Source: Halorubrum sp. (GTDB lineage Archaea; Halobacteriota; Halobacteria; Halobacteriales; Haloferacaceae). Taken from it: a DNA stretch of 41,301 nucleotides. The translations under genes and the position numbers were made by a program. The stretch covers positions 1 to 41,301 of the forward strand of contig JAQCNI010000113.1 of NCBI GenBank assembly GCA_028275105.1, read 5' to 3'. The first letter of the stretch is position 1. The number at the start of each line of letters is the position of its first letter. This document shows positions 9,241-17,429 of the stretch, in pieces. The notes under the pieces are model-generated. The model had not been told where the DNA came from. It saw nothing but the letters and a program-made list of their open reading frames with translations, and did no database searches.

Positions 9241-9414
9241 ATGCCCTCGAACCCTCGCCGGGAGAACGGGACGCACCGCCCGGGTAGCCGCGACGCGCCC
9301 GACGCCGAGGTGGAGGCCTATGAGGACGACGGCAACGTGGTGCTTTTCGACGCCACGAACCCGCTCGCGTGGGTCGAGGCGAGCCGAACGGTCAGACTCG
9401 TCGACGCGGCCTGA
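9241..9414 (+). CDS. Small conserved haloarchaeal protein (DUF7331-like)
   Basis: 57-residue hydrophilic protein with a polar, probably disordered N-terminal half followed by EAYEDDGNVVLFDATNPLAW and a short hydrophobic end. No membrane segment and no known catalytic motif. I recall this pattern from a small haloarchaea-only family (DUF7331), a recall I could not check. It is divergent from polB. The function is unknown. Confidence 0.7.
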   Translation: MPSNPRRENGTHRPGSRDAPDAEVEAYEDDGNVVLFDATNPLAWVEASRTVRLVDAA

Positions 9415-9451
9415 CGCAATCCCTTTGCTTGGTCACCCCGTAGCCACCCGC

Positions 9452-9916
9452 GTGTCACCGCGCGACGAGACGGACGCCGACGGGACCGGAGGCGTCGACG
9501 GAACGGGGGGCGCCGAGACGACCGCGCCCGACGACGGAATCACGCCGGAGGTCCCGACGGCGCCCTCGGTGAAGCGGTTCGATACCGGCGGGAGCGTCGA
9601 GACGGCGGGCGACGGGGAGGACGTCGCCGCCGACGTCACCGGCACCGCCGAGGACCTCCCGGACGTGAGCGAAGTCGACGACGAGACTCTCAGCGCGTTC
9701 ATCCGGTGTGTGATCTATGCGAACGTCGCGCTCCTTCTCGTCGCGCTGGGGCCGATGGTGTGGTTCTTCGAGGGGCGGCGGCGGCTCGGGGCAACCCTGT
9801 TGATGGTGGGGATACTCGCCGCACTCCGGACCTATCAGACGTATCGTGCGTGGGACCGGTCCCGGGACGCCCACCCCGACGACGCGGCGGACGACCGGCC
9901 GGCCCCGGAACCGTAA
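9452..9916 (+). CDS. Haloarchaeal two-helix membrane protein (DUF7322-like)
   Basis: 154-residue protein from the GTG at 9452, chosen because residues upstream in this frame are arginine/serine-rich translation unlike the acidic protein that follows. About 85 acidic, Gly/Thr-rich residues are followed by two predicted membrane helices (around CVIYANVALLLVALGPMVWF and LGATLLMVGILAALRTY) and an acidic tail. Such a tail-anchored small membrane protein occurs widely in haloarchaea; the DUF7322 label is from memory. Its TAA overlaps an ATG of the next reading frame at 9916, suggesting co-transcription. The role is unknown. Confidence 0.72.
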   Translation: MSPRDETDADGTGGVDGTGGAETTAPDDGITPEVPTAPSVKRFDTGGSVETAGDGEDVAADVTGTAEDLPDVSEVDDETLSAFIRCVIYANVALLLVALGPMVWFFEGRRRLGATLLMVGILAALRTYQTYRAWDRSRDAHPDDAADDRPAPEP

Positions 9917-9942
9917 TGCGTCCCGGCCGCCTCAACCCGCAT

Positions 9943-10416
9943 ATGGAGACGGTCCGCCTCCCGGACGGCGAGACGCACCTCCTCGTGAAGCGGTCCGACG
10001 GGGCGTGTCTCGTCCGCGACCCCGCGACCGGCGAGGAGCAGTACGTGGACGGCGATGACCTCGAGGTCGTCGACGGAGCGTCGCCGCTCGCGACCGCGGC
10101 CGAAGGGGTTCCGTCACCCCTCCGTCGGGTCGTTCGGGCGGTCCACGACGACCGGTCGCTTGGGCTGCTCGTCGAACACGTCGACGACGGCCCCCTGTCG
10201 GTCGGCGGGGCGATGGACGCGTCCGACATGTGTGAGTCGGACCTCCACGGCCGGCTCGCGGAGTTCCGCGTTGCCGGGCTGATCGAGGAGGTCGACGTCG
10301 CCGGACGACGCGGGTACGACGCGACACCGGCCGCCGAGGAAGCCGTGCGGCTGTTGCGCGGCGAAGAGGGGGCTGCGGCGTCGGGCGAGTCCGACGGGTC
10401 CGACGGGGCGGACTGA
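9943..10416 (+). CDS. Conserved haloarchaeal winged-helix-like protein (DUF7346-like)
   Basis: 157-residue soluble protein beginning METVRLPDGE, then LLVKRSDGACLVRDP and ATGEEQYV. The second half (DDRSLGLLVEHVDDGPLS and onward, then SDLHGRLAEFRVAGLIEEVD) reads as a helix-turn-helix/winged-helix fold like those of small archaeal regulators. An in-frame ATG at 9916 overlaps the stop of the preceding gene and would add nine residues; 9943 gives the usual family N-terminus. It probably forms an operon with the membrane protein before it. A regulatory role is inferred from the fold only; the DUF number is from memory. Confidence 0.72.
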   Translation: METVRLPDGETHLLVKRSDGACLVRDPATGEEQYVDGDDLEVVDGASPLATAAEGVPSPLRRVVRAVHDDRSLGLLVEHVDDGPLSVGGAMDASDMCESDLHGRLAEFRVAGLIEEVDVAGRRGYDATPAAEEAVRLLRGEEGAAASGESDGSDGAD

Positions 10417-10426
10417 GCGGCGGTTC

Positions 10427-10669
10427 TCACACGACCCGTTCGCCGTCCTCGTCGTACACTTCGATCGCGTCGACCGGACAGACCCGCGCCGCGAACTTTG
10501 CGTCGAACTCCTCGTCCTCGGGGACCTCGGCGACGAACACGTCGTCCGACTCCTCCTCGCCGTCGACGAGGACGGCCTTGCCGGCGTCGGTGTCCTTCTC
10601 GAATCCCTCCCACTCGGCGACACACTGGAACATGCCGATACAGGTGTCACGGTCGAACTTCACTCGCAT
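10427..10669 (-). CDS. Single-cluster ferredoxin, three-cysteine type
   Basis: 80-residue acidic electron carrier. The cluster motif reads CIGMFQC near the N-terminus and RVCPVDA near the C-terminus: three Cys, with Met where the second Cys of a [4Fe-4S] ferredoxin would be. This predicts a [3Fe-4S] centre, as in P450-type bacterial ferredoxins, or a [4Fe-4S] centre with a non-Cys ligand. ATG 10669 gives MRVKFDRDTCIG, the usual start. It faces the preceding gene tail to tail. The redox partner is not visible in the window. Confidence 0.9.
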   Translation of the reverse strand: MRVKFDRDTCIGMFQCVAEWEGFEKDTDAGKAVLVDGEEESDDVFVAEVPEDEEFDAKFAARVCPVDAIEVYDEDGERVV

Positions 10670-10759
10670 ACGGGTGGTACGCCAGGCGGGTACAAAGCCG
10701 TGGCGCCCGATCGGGAGTCCCCGCGGACGCCTCACGACGCCGCTCCGGCCGACCGTCCG

Positions 10760-10764
10760 TTTTA
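10760..10764 (+). promoter_or_regulatory. Box A of the 10792 gene
   Basis: TTTTA 28-32 bases before the ATG at 10792, after the pyrimidine-purine step expected of a haloarchaeal box A. It is a short match and so only moderate support. Confidence 0.4.
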
Positions 10765-10791
10765 CGGGCGCGACGCCCGGAGTCCGGGTCG

Positions 10792-11046
10792 ATGACCGAA
10801 GTCTGGCTCGTCGACCGGCAGTTCGACTCGAAGGGGCTCGTCCGGTTGACGTACGCGACGGCGGACGGCGGGCGGGTCCACACGAAGGAACTGGCCGAGG
10901 CGCGGCTGGTCACCGGCGGCGGCGTGACCGCCGGACGCGACGTCGACGACACCGCACTCGGCGAGAGTCCCGCCGATGAGGTCGAGCGATTCGCCGAGGA
11001 GGCGTCGCGGATGGCGGCCGAACACGACCTCGACGAGACGGTGTAG
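10792..11046 (+). CDS. Hypothetical haloarchaeal protein, 84 residues
   Basis: Begins MTEVWLVDRQFDSKGLVRLTY, with a beta-rich start, then a Gly-rich turn (VTGGGVTAGRDVDD) and an acidic helical end (EVERFAEEASRMAAEHDLDE). No cysteines, no membrane segment and no catalytic motif are visible. The ATG at 10792 is supported by the box A before it. It is probably monocistronic, since the next 312 bases hold no gene. I do not recognise a family with confidence. Confidence 0.68.
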   Translation: MTEVWLVDRQFDSKGLVRLTYATADGGRVHTKELAEARLVTGGGVTAGRDVDDTALGESPADEVERFAEEASRMAAEHDLDETV

Positions 11047-11163
11047 TTCCGCGAACACGGCGCCCGTCTTGACTGTCGACGTCGCGCGTCGCAGTCGGCA
11101 TCGCGTGTCGTGGTCGACGCCACGAACCACGGGAGTCGCGGGCGCAGTTATCGGCGGCCGCGG

Positions 11164-11278
11164 CTGCACCTCACGCCACCCCAGCCTCGGCGGACGGCCC
11201 GTCGCGGGCGGGCCGCTCCGGGCCGCCGCCTCCCTCGCGCTCGGGTTCGCGCCCGCCGGGCGCTCACCGGAGCGCGCC
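11164..11278 (-). repeat. Structured repeat element, copy B
   Basis: On the minus strand this reads GGCGCGCTCCGGTGAG (11278-11263), hairpin CGCCC-GGC-GGGCG (11262-11250), CGAACCCGAGCGCGAGGGA (11249-11231), a long hairpin (11230-11189, arms GGCGG/CCGCC and CGGCCC/GGGCCG with one bulged base), then GAGGCTGGGG and GGCGTGAGGTG. The two blocks flanking hairpin 1 are identical in copy A while the hairpin sequence differs but still pairs. It fills most of the 312-base gap before hel308; the rest of that gap shows nothing but the hel308 promoter. Confidence 0.8.
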
Positions 11279-11327
11279 GAACCCGCGGATCGTCGTCGAC
11301 GACCCCCTTCCCACCCCGTTCCGACGG

Positions 11328-11334
11328 TTTAAAT
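11328..11334 (+). promoter_or_regulatory. Box A of hel308
   Basis: TTTAAAT 25-31 bases before the ATG at 11359. The strong match and spacing fix the start of hel308 and imply a leaderless hel308-cgi121 transcript. Confidence 0.7.
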
Positions 11335-11358
11335 CGGGTCGGGGATCAAGGGTCGGTA

Positions 11359-13851
11359 ATGCGACCGACCGCCCTCGACGGACTTCCCACCGGCGTCGGC
11401 GAGACGCTCGAAGCCGAGGGGATCGACGCGCTGTATCCGCCACAGGCGGCGGCCGTCGAGGCGGGCGTCCTCGACGGCGAGAGCCTCGTCGCCGCCGTCC
11501 CCACCGCCTCGGGGAAGACGCTGATCGCCGAACTGGCCATGTTGTCGGCGGTCGAACGCGGCGGCACGGCACTGTACATCGTCCCGCTTCGCGCGCTCGC
11601 GAGCGAGAAGAAGGCGGAGTTCGAGCGCTGGTCGAACCACGGCGTCAGCGTCGGCGTGTCGACGGGCAGCTACGACTCCGACGGCGAGTGGCTCGCGACC
11701 CGCGACGTCGTCGTCGCGACCTCGGAGAAGGTGGACTCGCTGATCCGTAACGGCGCGCCGTGGATCGACGACCTGACCTGCGTCGTGAGCGACGAGGTCC
11801 ACCTCGTCGACGACGCGTCCCGCGGCCCGACGCTGGAGGTCACCCTCGCGAAGCTCCGGAAGCTCAATCCGGGGCTACAGGCGGTCGCGCTCTCGGCGAC
11901 CATCGGCAACGCCGACGTCGTCGCCGACTGGCTCGACGCCGAACTCGTCGAGTCGGACTGGCGACCGATCGACCTCCGGATCGGGGTCCACTTCGGGAAC
12001 GCGATCAACTTCGACGACGGGAGCCAGCGGGAGGTGGAAGTCGACCGTGGCGAGGGGAGGACCGCCCGGCTCGTCGCCGACGCGCTCGACACCGAGGAGG
12101 ACGGCCAGGGCGGCTCCTCGCTCGTGTTCGTCAACTCGCGGCGGAACGCCGAGTCGGCGGCCCGCACGCTCGCGGACGTGACCGGGTCACGGCTGGCGCC
12201 CGACGAGCGCGACCGCCTCCGCGAACTGGCCGAGGAGGTCCGCAGCGTCTCCGACGCCGACACCGCGACGGACCTCGCCGACGCGGTGGAGCGGGGGGCG
12301 GCGTTCCACCACGCGGGGCTCGCCGCGGACCACCGGAGCCTGATCGAGGATGCGTTCCGGGAGCGGCTGATCAAGGTCGTCGCGGCGACGCCGACGCTGG
12401 CGGCCGGGGTCAACACCCCCGCTCGCCGGGTTATCGTCCGCGACTGGCGGCGCTACGACGGCGAGTTCGGCGGCATGAAACCCCTCGACACCCTCGAGGT
12501 TCACCAGATGTGCGGCCGCGCGGGGCGCCCGGGGCTCGACCCGTACGGCGAGGCGGTGCTGCTCGCGGACGACGCCGACACGATGGACGACCTGTTCGAC
12601 CGATACGTCTGGGCGGACCCCGAGCCGGTCCGGTCGAAACTCGCCGCGGAGCCGGCACTCCGGACTCACGTGCTCGCGACGGTCGCGTCCGGCTTTGCCG
12701 CCACCCGCGGCGAACTCCTGACGTTCCTCGACAACACGCTGTACGCAACCCAGACCGACGATGAGGGGCGGCTCACGGCCGTGACGGACACCGTTCTGGA
12801 GTACCTCGCCGTCAACGGATTCGTCGAACGCGAGCGCGACGGGGACCCCGGCGGATCCGAGCGGCTGACCGCGACCGGGATCGGTCACACCGTCTCGCGG
12901 CTCTACCTCGACCCGATGAGCGCGGCGGAGATGATGGACGGCCTCCGCGCGTCGTCGGCCGGGGACGACGCCGGCGCCCGGACTGGGACGGCCGCGTCGG
13001 ACGGCTTCGAACGGGCCGTTCCGGAGGGCGATGGCGACGGCGACGAACCGGGATTCGGGACGTACAGCCGGGTCGGGGGTGGGGAAGGAGCCGACGCCGA
13101 CGACCTCGGCGACGCGGTCCCGGTGGCCGGGGGCGACGGCTCGTCGACCGAGGATCGCGCGGCCCCCACCGCGCTCGGGCTCTATCACCTCGTGAGCCGG
13201 ACGCCGGACATGTACGAACTCTACCTCAAGTCCGGCGACCGCGAGCGGTACACGGAGACGTGTTACGAGCGCGAGGCGGAGTTCCTCGGTGACGTCCCCT
13301 CGGAGTACGAGGACGTCCGTTTCGAGGACTGGCTCGCGTCGCTGAAGACCGCCCGCCTGCTGGAGGACTGGGCCGACGAGGTCGACGAGGACCGCATCGC
13401 CGAGCGGTACGGCGTCGGGCCGGGTGACATCCGCGGGAAGGTCGAGACCGCCGAATGGCTGCTCCGCGCGGCGGAGACGCTCGCGGCCGACCTCGACGGA
13501 GTCGATGACGACGTCGCCGGCGCGGTCCGGCGGGCGCGGAAACGGATCGAGTACGGCGTCCGCGGGGAGCTGCTCGACCTCGCCGGCGTCCGGAACGTCG
13601 GCCGTAAGCGCGCCCGCCGGCTGTACGAGGCGGGTATCGAGGACCGGGACGACCTCCGGTCGGCCGACAAGGACGTCGTGCTCGGCGCGCTCCGCGGCCG
13701 CGAGCGGACCGCCGAGCGGATCCTCGAACACGCCGGCCGCGAGGACCCCTCGATGGACGGCGTCGACGCCGACCGGGCGGCGTCGGCCGCGGCGACCGCC
13801 GGCAGCGACGACGACGGCGACGGCCAGTCCAACCTCGGTGATTTCCGGTGA
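11359..13851 (+). CDS. hel308: ATP-dependent DNA helicase Hel308
   Basis: Superfamily 2, Ski2-like 3'-5' helicase that unwinds lagging-strand DNA at stalled forks. The protein is 830 residues, longer than the family's typical 700-750. Walker A VPTASGKT is at 47-54, the DEVH box at 145-148, motif [12 protein letters not shown] at 383-392, and a C-terminal helix-hairpin-helix ([18 protein letters not shown]) around 742-760. A hydrophilic Gly/Asp-rich insert of about 80 residues sits in the ratchet-domain region (DNA about 12950-13165) and explains the extra length. The last residues, QSNLGDFR, resemble a PCNA-binding peptide. The stop overlaps the cgi121 start, so both are co-transcribed. Confidence 0.96.
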   Translation: MRPTALDGLPTGVGETLEAEGIDALYPPQAAAVEAGVLDGESLVAAVPTASGKTLIAELAMLSAVERGGTALYIVPLRALASEKKAEFERWSNHGVSVGVSTGSYDSDGEWLATRDVVVATSEKVDSLIRNGAPWIDDLTCVVSDEVHLVDDASRGPTLEVTLAKLRKLNPGLQAVALSATIGNADVVADWLDAELVESDWRPIDLRIGVHFGNAINFDDGSQREVEVDRGEGRTARLVADALDTEEDGQGGSSLVFVNSRRNAESAARTLADVTGSRLAPDERDRLRELAEEVRSVSDADTATDLADAVERGAAFHHAGLAADHRSLIEDAFRERLIKVVAATPTLAAGVNTPARRVIVRDWRRYDGEFGGMKPLDTLEVHQMCGRAGRPGLDPYGEAVLLADDADTMDDLFDRYVWADPEPVRSKLAAEPALRTHVLATVASGFAATRGELLTFLDNTLYATQTDDEGRLTAVTDTVLEYLAVNGFVERERDGDPGGSERLTATGIGHTVSRLYLDPMSAAEMMDGLRASSAGDDAGARTGTAASDGFERAVPEGDGDGDEPGFGTYSRVGGGEGADADDLGDAVPVAGGDGSSTEDRAAPTALGLYHLVSRTPDMYELYLKSGDRERYTETCYEREAEFLGDVPSEYEDVRFEDWLASLKTARLLEDWADEVDEDRIAERYGVGPGDIRGKVETAEWLLRAAETLAADLDGVDDDVAGAVRRARKRIEYGVRGELLDLAGVRNVGRKRARRLYEAGIEDRDDLRSADKDVVLGALRGRERTAERILEHAGREDPSMDGVDADRAASAAATAGSDDDGDGQSNLGDFR

Positions 13852-14453
13852 CCGATGACCGGCCGTCCGCCGGGTCACCGGCCGGTTTTCCGGACGGATC
13901 CCCGACGGATCTCCCGTCGCCCGATCCCCCGCTCCGGCTCGTCGAGGGGACCGCCTCGATCGACGACCTCGACGGGTTTCTGGACGGCATCGATCGGATC
14001 GAAGCGGATACCGGCGCGGTCGTCCAGGCGTTCGACGCGAATCGCGTCGTCGACGCCGACCACCTCCGCCGGGCGACGCGGCTCGCGGCCCGGGCGATCG
14101 CGCGTGACGAGGCGGTCGCTCGGGACCCGGCCGTCGAGGTTCTGCTGTACGCGGCCGGTCGCAGGCAGATCGATCGGGCGCTCGAACTCGGGGTGTCCAC
14201 GGGCGACGGGCCGGTCGTCGTCGCCGCCGCCGATTTCGGCGACGTGTCCGGGGCGGATCGCCCGTCCGCCGACCTCGACGCCGCCGTCACCGCGGGCGAG
14301 GGACTGCTGACGTCCGGATCGGCCCTCAGCGGGGTCGACGAACGAGCCGTCCGCGAGTACTACGGGGTGACCGATCGGGAACTCGCGGCGACCGCCGGCG
14401 GTCTCACGGACGCCGTCCGCGAACGGGTTGCGCTGCTCGACGTTGAAAAGTGA
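13848..14453 (+). CDS. cgi121: KEOPS complex subunit Cgi121
   Basis: Cgi121 binds the tRNA 3' end and helps the KEOPS complex make t6A at position 37 of ANN-decoding tRNAs. The 201-residue protein has the family core [15 protein letters not shown], the diagnostic [17 protein letters not shown] and a C-terminal [10 protein letters not shown] segment. The N-terminal 30 residues are a Pro/Ser-rich extension. The start is a GTG at 13848 that overlaps the TGA of hel308; this hel308-cgi121 pairing is a recurring haloarchaeal arrangement as far as I recall. Other KEOPS genes are not in the window. Confidence 0.92.
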   Translation: MTDDRPSAGSPAGFPDGSPTDLPSPDPPLRLVEGTASIDDLDGFLDGIDRIEADTGAVVQAFDANRVVDADHLRRATRLAARAIARDEAVARDPAVEVLLYAAGRRQIDRALELGVSTGDGPVVVAAADFGDVSGADRPSADLDAAVTAGEGLLTSGSALSGVDERAVREYYGVTDRELAATAGGLTDAVRERVALLDVEK

Positions 14454-14606
14454 CGGGGCGATCGCCACCCGGCGGACACCCCTTCGTTTCGACTGGAGAA
14501 CGGCGTGCCGAGTGCGGATTCCCGTCCACTCGAAACGGTGGCGCGGGCCGACCGGAATACGGCTCGGTGGTCCGTGTCAATCTCTCGACGACGGCACCTC
14601 GAAGGA

Positions 14607-14679
14607 TAGTCCATCCTGGATTCGAACCAGGGTCGAAGCCCCCAGAAGGCTTCAGGATTGGCCACTACCCCAATGGACT
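14607..14679 (-). tRNA. tRNA-Gln (anticodon CTG)
   Basis: 73-base cloverleaf. Acceptor arms AGTCCAT and ATGGACT pair fully, with discriminator A; the D-arm holds GGGT...ATCC with GTAGTGGCCAA. The anticodon hairpin GAAGCC/GGCTTC closes the loop TTCTGGG, giving anticodon CTG, and the T-arm is CCTGG-TTCGAAT-CCAGG. CCA is not encoded, and no intron is seen. A box A-like CTTACAAA lies 28-35 bases upstream (14707-14714, minus strand). It reads CAG codons, the commoner Gln codon in a G+C-rich genome. Confidence 0.96.
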
Positions 14680-14800
14680 GTGCGCACGTTCGATACTCCT
14701 CGCGTGTTTGTAAGCGTTGCGCGTCGGGTCGTCCGTGGCATCAGTTCTCACTCGCTCCGGGCGGCAGCCGTCGATCGCCGGACGTGGATCGATCGACGCG

Positions 14801-14806
14801 TTTTAG
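14801..14806 (+). promoter_or_regulatory. Box A of purO
   Basis: TTTTAG 25-30 bases before the ATG at 14831, consistent with a leaderless transcript. Confidence 0.55.
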
Positions 14807-14830
14807 CCCGACGGCTGGCCACGAGCGTGT

Positions 14831-15448
14831 ATGTACATCGGACGGTTCGTCGTCGTCGCGCCGGGAATCGGGGCGTACCGTGTCTCCTCGCGGTCGTTCC
14901 CGAACCGCCGCGTGGTCGAGCGCGACGACACGTTGACGGTCGGCCCAACGCCGGACGCGCCCGCGACCGACAACCCCTACGTCTCGTACAACTGCGTCCG
15001 ACGGGTCGACCCCCCGAACGGGGACCCGCTGGCGGTCCTCGGCAACGGGTCACACGTCGATCCGATAGCGGAGAAGGCCGAGCGGGGGTATCCCGCCCGG
15101 GATGCGCTCGCGACGCCGCTGCTCGCACTCGACTTCGAGAAGGACGACTACGACACGCCCCGAGTCGCCGGGGTCGTCGGGGCCGAGACGGCGACGATCG
15201 GCGTCGTCCGCCGGGATGCCCTGCTCGTCGAGGCGGTCGACTCACCCACGCTCGTCGCGACGTACGAGAAGAACGCGCCCGAACCGTACGAACTCACGGC
15301 GACGGACCCGGGAGCCGCGGCCGCGGAGGTTCTCGCCGCCGACTTCGAGCATCCGGTGTGTGCCGCCGCCGCGACCGTCGGGGAGACGGCTGACGGCGGC
15401 CGCCGGGTCGAACTGGCGTTCGAGAACGGCGACGGGTCGGCCGACTGA
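14831..15448 (+). CDS. purO: IMP cyclohydrolase, archaeal PurO type
   Basis: Catalyses the last step of purine synthesis, closing FAICAR to IMP; archaea use this PurO enzyme in place of the PurH domain. The 205-residue protein starts MYIGRFVVV, the hallmark of the family, followed by the [13 protein letters not shown] substrate-binding stretch, [10 protein letters not shown] and [12 protein letters not shown]. The length matches the family (about 200). It has its own box A and is not closely linked to other purine genes here; the upstream neighbour is a tRNA on the opposite strand. Confidence 0.95.
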   Translation: MYIGRFVVVAPGIGAYRVSSRSFPNRRVVERDDTLTVGPTPDAPATDNPYVSYNCVRRVDPPNGDPLAVLGNGSHVDPIAEKAERGYPARDALATPLLALDFEKDDYDTPRVAGVVGAETATIGVVRRDALLVEAVDSPTLVATYEKNAPEPYELTATDPGAAAAEVLAADFEHPVCAAAATVGETADGGRRVELAFENGDGSAD

Positions 15449-15478
15449 TCGCGGGCCTCGACTCTCCGGACGATCCCC

Positions 15479-15853
15479 TCAGGTGTCGGCCGCGTCGAAC
15501 CCCTCGATCGACTCGTGAACGCCGGCGACCCACTCGTCAAGCGCCTCGTGAAGCATGACTTTCGCTTCCGGGACCGGGACCGCGGTGTACTGGTAAACGT
15601 ACCCGCCCGAATCGAGCAGGCGGCGGCGGCGGGTCACCAGCCCCTTCTCCCGGAGCGTCGACAGCGACCGGTTCACGTTCGAGCGGTCGCGGTCGAGGAC
15701 GTCGGCCAGTTCCGCGACGGTGCTGCCGGGATACTCGATCAGCGTCAGATACGTCCGGCTCTCGTGGTCCTGGATGCCGAAGACACAGGAGAGCACGTGT
15801 CCGAACGGGGGAGAGACGTCGCCGACCAAATCCTCGATCTCTGCGTCGGCCAT
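15479..15853 (-). CDS. TrmB-like single-domain HTH regulator with N-terminal Cys (OxsR-like)
   Basis: 124-residue winged-helix protein: TYLTLIEYPGSTVAELADVL is followed by the recognition region DRSNVNRSLSTLREKGLV and a wing (RRLLDSGGYVYQYT). Its only cysteine is Cys23, in HVLSCVFGIQDHES. Haloferax OxsR, a redox-sensing TrmB-family regulator, is described with a key Cys24 in a protein of about the same size; the match in length, fold and Cys position suggests a homologue, though I could not align them. It has its own box A, which overlaps the end of the upstream gene. HTH function is firm; redox sensing is inference. Confidence 0.85.
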   Translation of the reverse strand: MADAEIEDLVGDVSPPFGHVLSCVFGIQDHESRTYLTLIEYPGSTVAELADVLDRDRSNVNRSLSTLREKGLVTRRRRLLDSGGYVYQYTAVPVPEAKVMLHEALDEWVAGVHESIEGFDAADT

Positions 15854-15876
15854 ACCCGTCCGTCGTCCGCGACGGG

Positions 15877-15883
15877 CTTAAAT
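15877..15883 (-). promoter_or_regulatory. Box A of the OxsR-like regulator gene
   Basis: ATTTAAG on the minus strand 24-30 bases before the ATG at 15853. It lies at the very edge of the upstream gene, whose last codon ends at 15885, so the two genes can be transcribed separately despite a 31-base gap. Confidence 0.6.
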
Positions 15884-15884
15884 C

Positions 15885-16124
15885 TCAGTCGTCCGCGGCG
15901 TAGCCCATGCGGTGGAGACAGCCGCGCATTTCGGCCTCCTCGGCGTGTCTGTGGAGACTCGTGGGGGTGTCACAGCGGTACGTCTCGCCGTCGTACCGCA
16001 ACACGACCTCGTGGCTGTCGCCGGCGACGTCGACGTCGAGGATGACGCGGCGCCCCTCGTGTAACGCGGTGAGTATCTCGTCGGCCGGCCGTTCGCCGGG
16101 ATCGATCCGAAGGGGCTCGTCCAT
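15885..16124 (-). CDS. Small conserved haloarchaeal protein with Cys pair
   Basis: 79-residue acidic protein: a central beta-rich part (RRVILDVDVAGDSHEVVLRY, then DGETYRCDTPTSLHRH) and a helical end AEMRGCLHRMGYAADD. Two cysteines and two C-terminal His residues could bind metal, but the spacing fits no motif I know. ATG 16124 lies 25-30 bases after a TTTATC box (16149-16154, minus strand), which favours it over the ATG two codons upstream at 16130. It precedes the OxsR-like gene on the same strand. Function unknown. Confidence 0.7.
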   Translation of the reverse strand: MDEPLRIDPGERPADEILTALHEGRRVILDVDVAGDSHEVVLRYDGETYRCDTPTSLHRHAEEAEMRGCLHRMGYAADD

Positions 16125-16179
16125 GGCCATGGCTTCAGGACGTCGAGAGATAAACCCGACGAGACGGCGACGATGGACC

Positions 16180-16265
16180 GGAATCGGGATCCCGGAACCC
16201 CGGAATCGGAACCCCGGAATCGGAACCCCGGAATCGGAACCCCGGAATCGGAACCCCGGAACCCC
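16180..16265. repeat. 14-bp tandem repeat array
   Basis: Four perfect copies of GGAATCGGAACCCC (16202-16257) are flanked on each side by an 8-base partial unit GGAACCCC (16194-16201 and 16258-16265), with one degenerate full unit GGAATCGGGATCCC at 16180-16193. It lies in the short gap between the 15885-16124 gene and the DUF5828-like gene. Copy number is probably variable between strains. No protein is read across it. Confidence 0.9.
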
Positions 16266-16283
16266 GGGACGTCAACCGGGAAC

Positions 16284-16970
16284 TCAGGTCATCGTCGATT
16301 CGACGCCGCCTTCCTCTTCCGGCGGTTCGACCCCCTCGGCGGCCGCAACGTCCTCGGTCCGCTTCTCGGTCTCGACGTGCCATCGGTCGATCTCCGACTC
16401 GTACTCCGCGAGAACCTCGCCCACTTCGGTCTTCAGTTCGTCGTCGTTGACGTTCACCTCGAACTCGAACGACTCGCCGTCCTCGCCGCGGCCCATCTCC
16501 CTGACGTTGGCGCTGATGAGTTCGTTGTCGAAGTAGTACGGGGCGACCTGGGTCATCACCTTCCGGTACACCGTGTCCTCGACCTTGCGGAGGGCCTTCC
16601 GGCCCGCCGAGTCGGCGGCGCGGGCGACGTGGTCGATGGACTCTCCCCATCGCTCCACCGCGCCCTGAGTGTCGTCGGCCTCGACCTTCTCGTAGGATTC
16701 GGTGAGTTTCTCGCCGGCCGTCTGGAGGTCGTCACCCGGGGTCCGGCCGGCCTTCTCGCCGTCCCCCTCGGAGACCGAAGCCTGTTCGGCCGTCTTCTCC
16801 GAGACGTCCTCGTCGATGCGTTCGTGTGATTTCGGCCGCCAGTCGTCGAAGTCGTGGAACGCATCGCCGTCCGCGTCGGCCTCACGGAGCGCGAGCGCGA
16901 TCCGCTCGCCGTGTTCGACGATATCGCCCCAGTCCCCGCGTTGTTTGAACCCGGAGATACTCTCTTCCAT
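16284..16970 (-). CDS. Conserved haloarchaeal protein, DUF5828-like
   Basis: 228-residue soluble, very acidic protein starting MEESISGFKQRGDWGDIVEHG, a start I recall for the haloarchaeal DUF5828 family. It is largely helical, with a linker of about 40 residues rich in Glu/Gly/Ser in the first half, then a conserved-looking block RKVEDTVYRKVMTQVAPYYF and DNELISANVREM, and a Glu-rich tail. No enzyme motif is visible. ATG 16970 is supported by a CTTATA box 29-34 bases upstream. Further upstream translation in this frame is basic and not haloarchaeal-like, so the longer start is rejected. Confidence 0.82.
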   Translation of the reverse strand: MEESISGFKQRGDWGDIVEHGERIALALREADADGDAFHDFDDWRPKSHERIDEDVSEKTAEQASVSEGDGEKAGRTPGDDLQTAGEKLTESYEKVEADDTQGAVERWGESIDHVARAADSAGRKALRKVEDTVYRKVMTQVAPYYFDNELISANVREMGRGEDGESFEFEVNVNDDELKTEVGEVLAEYESEIDRWHVETEKRTEDVAAAEGVEPPEEEGGVESTMT

Positions 16971-17097
16971 CGTTGCTCCGCAGTACGTGGTGGACGGGTA
17001 TAAGTTTCCCCGTGTCGCCGGCGACCGGACCGATACGAACTGATGTGACGGGTGGAGACCGTGAGCGGACGGGCCACCGGTGAGTGCTTGCCGACCG

Positions 17098-17322
17098 TCA
17101 GGCCGACCGACCGTCGGTGACTTCCGGCTGCCCGTCTTGCGGCTCGTCCTCCTCGGCCGTCGACCGACCGTCGGCACCGAGTTCCGGTCGTTCGCCGTCG
17201 CTGGGGCTCGGCTCATGTGTCCCATCGCCCATCGCGAGTCGGACGATGTACAGCATTACCGCGACCATCAGACCCGTCGCGAGCACCGCCGCAACTCCGA
17301 CGATGGAGAGGAGACTCGACAT
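17098..17322 (-). CDS. Small single-span membrane protein
   Basis: 74 residues: an N-terminal membrane helix ([20 protein letters not shown], then LYIVRLAMG) followed by about 40 acidic, Gly/Pro-rich residues likely facing the cytoplasm or outside as a flexible tail. It is divergent from upp, with start codons about 107 bases apart. No homologue recognised; calls of this kind can be wrong, but the helix plus acidic tail is typical of real haloarchaeal small membrane proteins. Confidence 0.62.
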   Translation of the reverse strand: MSSLLSIVGVAAVLATGLMVAVMLYIVRLAMGDGTHEPSPSDGERPELGADGRSTAEEDEPQDGQPEVTDGRSA

Positions 17323-17398
17323 GGCTCCGGATCCGTCGGGGGGCGTATCAACGTGTCGGCTTTCGTCGCTCCAGCGCAATCGACGGCCGGTGGCAACC

Positions 17399-17405
17399 TT
17401 TTAAG
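17399..17405 (+). promoter_or_regulatory. Box A of upp
   Basis: TTTTAAG 25-31 bases before the ATG at 17430. It abuts an alternative in-frame ATG at 17406, which can therefore be excluded as the start. Confidence 0.7.
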
Positions 17406-17429
17406 ATGGACGCGGTCCCCTCCCTGATA

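Noticed and set aside
12187-13878. 563-residue open frame antisense to hel308
   Set aside because: Shadow of hel308; the sense frame has all helicase motifs.
14454-14606. Possible gene or RNA between cgi121 and the tRNA
   Set aside because: No frame with haloarchaeal codon bias and no stable fold noticed; it is probably spacer.
17406-17429. Upstream ATG for upp
   Set aside because: It abuts the TTTTAAG box; 17430 gives the family length and correct spacing.
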